Assembly (NCBI GenBank): GCA_963728995.1 | Contig: CAVSMD010000004.1 | Coordinates: forward strand, 558,001-622,000 | Reading direction: 5' to 3' | Length of the DNA: 64,000 bases | Origin: FEN-1219 sp963728995 | GTDB taxonomy: Bacteria; Pseudomonadota; Gammaproteobacteria; Steroidobacterales; Rariloculaceae | Shown: positions 59,088 to 64,000 of the stretch, in pieces | Position numbering within the stretch: the stretch's first letter is position 1 | Layout of the letters: every line of letters starts with the position of its first letter | Program-made: the position numbers and the translations under genes | The notes under the pieces: model-generated | Told to the model about the DNA's origin: nothing | Seen by the model: only the letters and a program-made list of their open reading frames with translations | The model's database searches: none

Positions 59088-59120
59088 GGCCGCAGATCCT
59101 CTTGTTGGATGGCCCCTAGG

Positions 59121-59136
59121 AGCAGAATCCATGCCA
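59121..59136 (-). promoter_or_regulatory. Sigma-54 promoter of the psp operon
   Basis: On the minus strand TGGCATGGATTCTGCT matches TGGCACG-N4-TTGCW with two differences. The invariant GG (59135-59134) and GC (59123-59122) have the required 10-base gap. The predicted start is near 59110. Confidence 0.75.
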
Positions 59137-59221
59137 ACCGCGTCGGCGAACCCTAACTCGCTGAATGCCCGAGGTTCTGCCCTCGATGTGGCGTCACGAA
59201 ATCATGGGCATGGCTTGAGCG

Positions 59222-59242
59222 TTCGGCTAAGATTTCGCCTAA
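59222..59242. promoter_or_regulatory. Candidate PspF-binding direct repeats
   Basis: TTCGGCTAA (59222-59230) and TTCGCCTAA (59234-59242) are 12 bp apart and lie 112-132 bases upstream of the psp start, the distance at which E. coli PspF binds. They resemble the TTCGCTAA core of the E. coli sites, from memory. Confidence 0.4.
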
Positions 59243-59263
59243 ACAACCAATACTTGACAGCCC

Positions 59264-60313
59264 TTGACCCCCCCAGCCGGAACAACCCCCGAGAGCATCG
59301 GCCTGATTGGCGAAGCGCCCGCGTTCCTCGCAATGCTCGAGCACGTTTCGCGCGCGGCAAAGCTCAGCAAACCCGTGCTGGTGATCGGGGAGCGCGGCAC
59401 GGGCAAGGAGCTGATCGCGTCGCGTCTGCATTACCTATCGGAGCGCTGGGAACAACCGCTCGTCAAGGTCAACTGCGCCGCATTGACCGAGTCCCTACTG
59501 GAGACCGAGCTGTTCGGTCATCAGGCCGGCGCGTTCACGGGCGCCACCCGGACGCACATCGGCCGTTTCGAGCAGGCCAATGGCGGCACGCTCGTGCTCG
59601 ACGAGCTCGGCACGATTCCGCCACGCATGCAGGAGAAGATCCTCCGGGTCATCGAGTACGGTGAGTTCCAGCGCGTCGGGGGATCGGAGACTCTCCGCAC
59701 CGACGTGCGTATCGTCGGGGCGACGAACGAGCACCTGCCACGACTCGCGGAGCTAGGCCGGTTTCGGCCCGACCTCCTCGATCGCCTGGCCTTCGACGTC
59801 GTTCACATACCGCCGCTCCGGGCTCGCCCCGAGGATATCGGCACACTGGCTTATCACTTCGCAGTCAACGTCACGAAGGAGCTCCGGCGGGCTTTCTTCC
59901 CAGGCTTCACGTCGGGCGCAAAGGCGGCGCTGCTGGGCTACGCTTGGCCGGGCAACGTACGCGAGCTCAAGAATGCGATCGAGCGCAGCGTATACAGAGC
60001 CGAGGAACCTGAGCAGCCGATCGACACGATCCTGTTCGATCCGTTTGCCTCACCCTACAGCCTCGCGACACCATCCGAGCCCCGTGCTGCCGAGGAGCAC
60101 CAGACACCGACCGCCAGCGAGGACACGGTAGTGCCAAGAGACTTCCGCACCGCCGTCGCATCATTCGAATCCGACCTGTTGCAACGCGCGCTTAGGCGCG
60201 CGCAGTTCAAGCAGACGTTGGCCGCGAAATTGCTGGGCCTGAGCTATCACCAGCTCCGCAGTCTGCTGCGTAAGCATGGGCTGGCCAAGGCGGGCTCAGA
60301 CAACGGTGAGTGA
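59264..60313 (+). CDS. pspF: Psp operon transcriptional activator
   Basis: A 349-residue sigma-54 activator without an N-terminal regulatory domain, as PspF: AAA+ from ~10 to 245 with Walker A GERGTGKE, GAFTGA, Walker B GGTLVLDELG, then a Fis-type helix-turn-helix (~305-335; AAKLLGLSYHQLRSLLRKHG). Free PspA inhibits it. It is divergent from pspA. The TTG at 59264 is the only suitable start in the region. No good Shine-Dalgarno is evident. Confidence 0.93.
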   Translation: MTPPAGTTPESIGLIGEAPAFLAMLEHVSRAAKLSKPVLVIGERGTGKELIASRLHYLSERWEQPLVKVNCAALTESLLETELFGHQAGAFTGATRTHIGRFEQANGGTLVLDELGTIPPRMQEKILRVIEYGEFQRVGGSETLRTDVRIVGATNEHLPRLAELGRFRPDLLDRLAFDVVHIPPLRARPEDIGTLAYHFAVNVTKELRRAFFPGFTSGAKAALLGYAWPGNVRELKNAIERSVYRAEEPEQPIDTILFDPFASPYSLATPSEPRAAEEHQTPTASEDTVVPRDFRTAVASFESDLLQRALRRAQFKQTLAAKLLGLSYHQLRSLLRKHGLAKAGSDNGE

Positions 60314-60362
60314 CGCGGCCCCGGATCACGTGCAGCCGTCCACCAGCTGCGCGGGACCCACA

Positions 60363-60371
60363 TGTTAAGAT
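60363..60371 (+). promoter_or_regulatory. Extended -10 box for malate dehydrogenase
   Basis: TGTTAAGAT: an extended TG motif plus TAAGAT. It predicts a start near 60378, 45 bases before the mdh ATG. Confidence 0.35.
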
Positions 60372-60422
60372 GCGCGGCTTCGAGCTTTCCCAGCACTTCC
60401 CTCGTCGAGGCATACGTCAACC

Positions 60423-61412
60423 ATGAAGCAGAAGAGCAAGACGCCGGTCCGGGTTGCCATCACTGGCGCCGCCGGCCAGATCGGCTATCAGTTGGCCTTT
60501 CGGATCGCATCGGGTCAGCTGTTCGGGACGGATCAGCCGATTATTCTGCAGCTCCTCGAGATCACACCGGCCCTCGGCGCCCTCAATGGTGTCGCGATGG
60601 AGCTCGACGATTGCGCCTTCGACACATTGCACAGCATCGTCGTTACAGACAAGGCCGACGTGGCATTCCGCGACATCAACTACGCCATGCTAGTCGGCGC
60701 CCGGCCACGCGGTCCCGGGATGGAGCGCAAGGATCTGCTGCTCGCGAATGCCCAGATCTTCTCGGCGCAGGGTAAAGCGCTCGACGCTGTCGCCGACCGA
60801 CGGGTGAAGGTTCTCGTCGTCGGCAACCCGGCCAACACGAACGCCCTGATCGCGCGCGAGAATGCCAAGGGCCTCGATCCGCGCAATTTCACTGCAATGA
60901 CGCGGCTCGATCACAACCGCGGCAAAGCGCAGGTGGCTGGCAAAGTAGGCGTACATGTGAGCGAGGTTCGCCGCGCGATCATCTGGGGTAACCACTCCGC
61001 GACGCAATTCCCCGATCTCGCACACGCCACTGTCGCTGGTACGCCGGCCCTCACGCGCGTGTCGCAAGCTTGGTATCGCGACGAGTTCATTCCGACGGTG
61101 CAGCAACGCGGCGCCGCGATCATCAAGGCCCGCGGCGCCTCTTCGGCAGCGTCCGCCGCATCGGCAGCCATGGACCACATTCGGGATTGGGCGCTCGGTA
61201 CCCCGGACGATGATTGGGTGAGCATGGGGGTGGCCTCCGACGGCAGCTACGGCATTGGCGAGGGCGTGGTGTACTCGTATCCCGTGCGTTGCGTCCGCGG
61301 CGAGTATCAGATCGTCCAGGGCTTATCGGTAGACGATTTCGGTCGCGGCAAGATGACGGCTACCGAGGCCGAGCTTCGCGAGGAGCGCGCCGGGGTCCAA
61401 GACTTGCTGTAG
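60423..61412 (+). CDS. mdh: Malate dehydrogenase
   Basis: A 329-residue NAD-dependent enzyme of the citric acid cycle, of the cytosolic-type (MDH group 2). NAD-binding motif ITGAAGQIGYQLAFRIA (~14-30), substrate loop GARPRGPGMERKDLL, catalytic Asp/His pair in RLDHNR and WGNHSATQFPD. It is the type common in Beta- and some Gammaproteobacteria, not the E. coli type. It stands alone between pspF and the acyl-CoA dehydrogenase. Confidence 0.95.
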   Translation: MKQKSKTPVRVAITGAAGQIGYQLAFRIASGQLFGTDQPIILQLLEITPALGALNGVAMELDDCAFDTLHSIVVTDKADVAFRDINYAMLVGARPRGPGMERKDLLLANAQIFSAQGKALDAVADRRVKVLVVGNPANTNALIARENAKGLDPRNFTAMTRLDHNRGKAQVAGKVGVHVSEVRRAIIWGNHSATQFPDLAHATVAGTPALTRVSQAWYRDEFIPTVQQRGAAIIKARGASSAASAASAAMDHIRDWALGTPDDDWVSMGVASDGSYGIGEGVVYSYPVRCVRGEYQIVQGLSVDDFGRGKMTATEAELREERAGVQDLL

Positions 61413-61461
61413 TGCGCCGCTACCCACCCGACCGGCAACCGTCCCCGCTCGAGGAGTGACG

Positions 61462-63894
61462 ATGGCAACGTTCATTTGGCTCGTATTGCTGGTCGCACTC
61501 CCGGTCACTCTCGCGTATCGACGTACCGGCTTGCTCGCCTCGACTGTCATCCTCGGCGCGTTGCTCGTTGCCTACAGCTTCCTTGACCACGGCTCAGAGG
61601 TCTCGGTCGGATTGCTCTGGGTTGCGTTCCTGCTGCTCGCGCTCCTGAACGTGCAGCCGCTGCGTCGGCAATTGCTGTCACGCCGGCTGATCGACGTCTA
61701 CCGACGCATGCTGCCGAGCATGTCCAAGACAGAGCAGGACGCGCTCGAGGCCGGCAACGTCTGGTGGGAGGGCGAGCTGTTCGCGGGCATGCCGGACTGG
61801 CGGAAGCTGAACCAGCTGCCGGCGCCCCACCTCTCGGCAGAGGAGCAGGCCTTTCTCGACGGACCGACCGAAGAGCTCTGCCGAATGCTCGACGACTGGA
61901 AGGTCACGCACGAGCTCGCCGATTTGCCGACCGTCGTTTGGCAGTACATAAGAGCACAGAAGTTCTTCGCCATGATCATCCCGAAGGAATACGGGGGGCT
62001 TGGCTTCTCGCCGCTCGCGAGCTCCATGGTGCTCGCGAAGATCTCATCGCGTAATGCCACGGCCGCGTCGACCATCGGCGTTCCGAACTCTCTTGGGCCC
62101 GCCGAGCTCCTGTTGCACTACGGCACCGACGAGCAGAAACAACGCTGGCTGCCCGGCCTCGCCAACGGCACCGAGATTCCGTGTTTTGCCCTGACTTCAC
62201 CACGCGTAGGCTCCGACGCCACGGCGCTCGTCGACAGAGGCGTGGTCTGCAAGGACACGATCGAAGACCGCGAGGTGCTGGGCATTCGCCTCAATTGGGA
62301 CAAGCGCTATATCACGCTGGCACCGATCGCGACCGTGCTCGGCCTCGCCTTCAAGCTGTACGACCCCGAGCATCTGCTCGGCGACGTCGAGGAGTACGGC
62401 ATTACGGCTGCGCTCGTGCCGACGGATCTGCCCGGGATCGAGATCGGTCGGCGTCACTTCCCACTGAACATCCCGTTTCAAAACGGTCCGACGCGCGGCC
62501 ACAACGTATTCGTGCCGATCGATGCCATCATCGGCGGCCCGAAGATGGCCGGCCAGGGCTGGCGCATGCTGGTCGAGTTGCTGGCCGTCGGGCGCAGCAT
62601 CGTGCTGCCGAGCAATGCACTTGGGGCCGCAGCAGCGGCGCTCTACGCTTCGGGCGCCTATGCCAGGCTACGACGGCAATTCGGTTTGCCCATAGGCAAA
62701 TTCCATGGCGTCGGCGAGGCACTGGCGCGGATGGCGGGCAACGTCTATACGATGACGGCCGCCTCGCGCGTGACCTGCACGGCGCTGCTACACGGCGAGA
62801 AACCCGCCGTGCCTTCGGCGATCCTGAAGTACCACAACACGGAGCTCGGCCGCCAAGTCGCCAATGACGCAATGGATGTGCACGGCGGCAAAGCGATCAT
62901 GCTCGGGCCAAAAAACTATCTCGCGCGCGGTTACGAATCCGTGCCGATCGCGATAACGGTCGAGGGCGCGAACATCCTCACACGCAATCTCATCATCTTC
63001 GGCCAGGGAGCGATCCGTTGCCATCCCTTCGTCCGCGCGGAGATGGAGGCGGTTCGCAATCCAGATCGAGCGGCCGGGCTTGCCGCCTTCGACCGGCTGC
63101 TATTCGCGCACGTGGGTTACGCGCTGTCGAACGCAGCCCGATCGTTCGTGCTGGCCCTGACGATGGCGCGGTTCACCGGCGTGCCCGTGGTCGGTCCAAC
63201 GCGGCGGTACTATCAGAAGATCAATCGTTACAGCGCGTCGTTCGCCCTGCTGGCCGATGCGGCGATGCTGATACTGGGCGGCGCATTGAAACGACGCGAG
63301 CTTCTTTCCGCCCGGCTCGGCGATATTTTGAGCTATCTCTATCTCGCCTCGATGGTGCTCAAACACTATCAGGATCAGGGCAAGCCGCCCGAGGACTTGC
63401 CACTTGTCGAGTGGTCATGCCGCACGTTGTTGTATAGAGCGCAGGAGCAGCTTCATGGCCTGCTACGCAACTTCCCGAACCGTGTAGTTGCCGCGTTGCT
63501 GCGCTTCCTGATCTTCCCGCGTGGACGCACGTACTCGTCGCCCGCCGACGAGCTCGGGCAACGGATCGTCGAGCTGATCATCAATCCAACATCGACGCGC
63601 GAACGCCTTGCAGACGGGATCTACAAGACCGTCGAGCCGGGAAATCCCCTCGGCCTCCTGCAGCAGGCGATGGAGCTTGCGGAGCGGATCAAGCCCCTCG
63701 AGCGGCGGATCTTCGACGCCCACAGGGCCGGCGAGATCACAGCCGACGACACACCTGGCCAAATCGACGAAGCGGAGCAAAAAGGGCTGCTGAACAAGGC
63801 CGAAGCGGACGCGGTCCGCGCCTTCGACCGCCAGGTGCTTGCGCTCACCGGGGTCGACGATTTCGACCCGCGGGACCTACGACGCGCGCACTAG
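61462..63894 (+). CDS. fadE: Acyl-CoA dehydrogenase, FadE type
   Basis: An 810-residue protein: two or three N-terminal membrane helices (~1-60), then an acyl-CoA dehydrogenase core (~95-500; YGGLGFSPLASSMVLAKISS in part, DVHGGKAIMLGPKNYLARGYESVPI in part) and the DUF1974 C-terminal domain. Length equals E. coli FadE (814). It catalyses the first step of fatty-acid beta-oxidation. The ATG at 61462 is chosen because GAGGAG (61451-61456) stands 5 bases upstream; the in-frame GTG at 61456 overlaps it. Confidence 0.95.
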   Translation: MATFIWLVLLVALPVTLAYRRTGLLASTVILGALLVAYSFLDHGSEVSVGLLWVAFLLLALLNVQPLRRQLLSRRLIDVYRRMLPSMSKTEQDALEAGNVWWEGELFAGMPDWRKLNQLPAPHLSAEEQAFLDGPTEELCRMLDDWKVTHELADLPTVVWQYIRAQKFFAMIIPKEYGGLGFSPLASSMVLAKISSRNATAASTIGVPNSLGPAELLLHYGTDEQKQRWLPGLANGTEIPCFALTSPRVGSDATALVDRGVVCKDTIEDREVLGIRLNWDKRYITLAPIATVLGLAFKLYDPEHLLGDVEEYGITAALVPTDLPGIEIGRRHFPLNIPFQNGPTRGHNVFVPIDAIIGGPKMAGQGWRMLVELLAVGRSIVLPSNALGAAAAALYASGAYARLRRQFGLPIGKFHGVGEALARMAGNVYTMTAASRVTCTALLHGEKPAVPSAILKYHNTELGRQVANDAMDVHGGKAIMLGPKNYLARGYESVPIAITVEGANILTRNLIIFGQGAIRCHPFVRAEMEAVRNPDRAAGLAAFDRLLFAHVGYALSNAARSFVLALTMARFTGVPVVGPTRRYYQKINRYSASFALLADAAMLILGGALKRRELLSARLGDILSYLYLASMVLKHYQDQGKPPEDLPLVEWSCRTLLYRAQEQLHGLLRNFPNRVVAALLRFLIFPRGRTYSSPADELGQRIVELIINPTSTRERLADGIYKTVEPGNPLGLLQQAMELAERIKPLERRIFDAHRAGEITADDTPGQIDEAEQKGLLNKAEADAVRAFDRQVLALTGVDDFDPRDLRRAH

Positions 63895-63900
63895 CCCACG

Positions 63901-63922
63901 CCGGCGGCGCGTGAGGCGCCGG
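63901..63922 (+). terminator. GC-rich hairpin after the acyl-CoA dehydrogenase gene
   Basis: CGGCGC (63905-63910) and GCGCCG (63916-63921) form a 6-bp stem with a GTGAG loop, 10 bases after the stop. An alternative pairing of 63901-63906 with 63917-63922 exists. No U-tract. Confidence 0.3.
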
Positions 63923-63930
63923 AAGCTGCA

Positions 63931-63939
63931 TGTTAGAGT
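63931..63939 (+). promoter_or_regulatory. Extended -10-like box before the last gene
   Basis: TGTTAGAGT, of the same form as the box before mdh (TGTTAAGAT). It is 32 bases before the ATG at 63971. Confidence 0.25.
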
Positions 63940-63970
63940 GGACCGATCCACCCAGCGAGGGAGTCGTCCG

Positions 63971-64000
63971 ATGCTGACTCGCAGCGCTTTGGTATTGACT
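63971..64000 (+). CDS. Start of a further gene, cut by the window edge
   Basis: The ATG at 63971 is preceded by GAGGGAG about 8 bases upstream. The visible ten codons read MLTRSALVLT, which could be the beginning of a signal peptide. Nothing else can be said. Confidence 0.45.
   Translation, partial: MLTRSALVLT

Noticed and set aside
1..64000. Mobile elements, CRISPR arrays, tRNA or rRNA genes
   Set aside because: No transposase or integrase domains, no repeat-spacer pattern, and no cloverleaf or rRNA-like sequence was noticed on reading either strand; a dedicated tRNA scan was not possible.

Overview
This is a contiguous stretch of chromosome from a GC-rich, free-living Gammaproteobacterium. 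The gene set (prkA-yeaH-spoVR operon, psp operon with divergent pspF, msrPQ, glnK-amtB, FadE-type acyl-CoA dehydrogenase, TIGR04211-like SH3 protein, PA0069-like radical SAM protein, E. coli-type gshA) fits the Steroidobacterales/Nevskiales/Woeseiales neighbourhood. That placement is inferred from gene content, not computed. I saw no transposase, phage gene, CRISPR array, rRNA or tRNA. Genes are densely packed with many ATGA or few-base overlaps, so this looks like core chromosome.

Layout. 1-3.7 kb: the 3' part of a c-di-GMP EAL gene, a P-loop ATPase, a rhomboid protease, a DNA alkyltransferase and a small zinc-ribbon protein. 3.7-8.3 kb: the stress operon prkA-yeaH-spoVR (minus strand). 8.3-14.3 kb: a repetitive coiled-coil protein and a three-gene 2-oxoacid:ferredoxin oxidoreductase operon with an FAD/Fe-S partner. 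14.5-20.6 kb: two tandem exported TPR/TonB-C-like proteins, a radical SAM protein and a CpxRA-like two-component system. 20.6-24.6 kb: amtB-glnK, msrPQ and an SH3-domain envelope protein. 24.7-27.4 kb: a GAF-GGDEF-EAL protein and a small conserved protein.

27.4-29.9 kb holds the most interesting unit. A PAS-PAS-AAA+-HTH sigma-54 activator lies divergent from a small exported protein. The intergenic DNA shows paired dyads, a consensus IHF site and a -24/-12 promoter in the textbook order. The transcript ends in a multi-stem RNA with a U-tract.

29.9-36 kb: a lipoprotein hydrolase with an Asp at the nucleophile position, dihydroorotase, prolyl aminopeptidase and an M16 protease. 36-41.2 kb: a Gld-like ABC export operon and a frameshifted EF-hand gene. 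41.2-50.8 kb: threonine ammonia-lyase, an exported medium-chain oxidoreductase, aspartate carbamoyltransferase, unknown gene pairs, a quinone oxidoreductase and a ferredoxin reductase. 50.8-57.4 kb: gshA, small envelope genes, bactofilin, a YheT-like hydrolase, a GGDEF-EAL protein and a small exported protein. 57.4-60.3 kb: the psp envelope-stress locus with its own visible sigma-54 promoter. 60.4-64 kb: malate dehydrogenase, FadE and the first codons of another gene.

Two themes recur. One is envelope stress and proteostasis (rhomboid, CpxRA-like, Psp, MsrPQ, M16, the sigma-54 small-protein module). The other is c-di-GMP turnover (three EAL proteins). Starts marked as chosen were decided from Shine-Dalgarno spacing, family alignment or overlap with the preceding gene.
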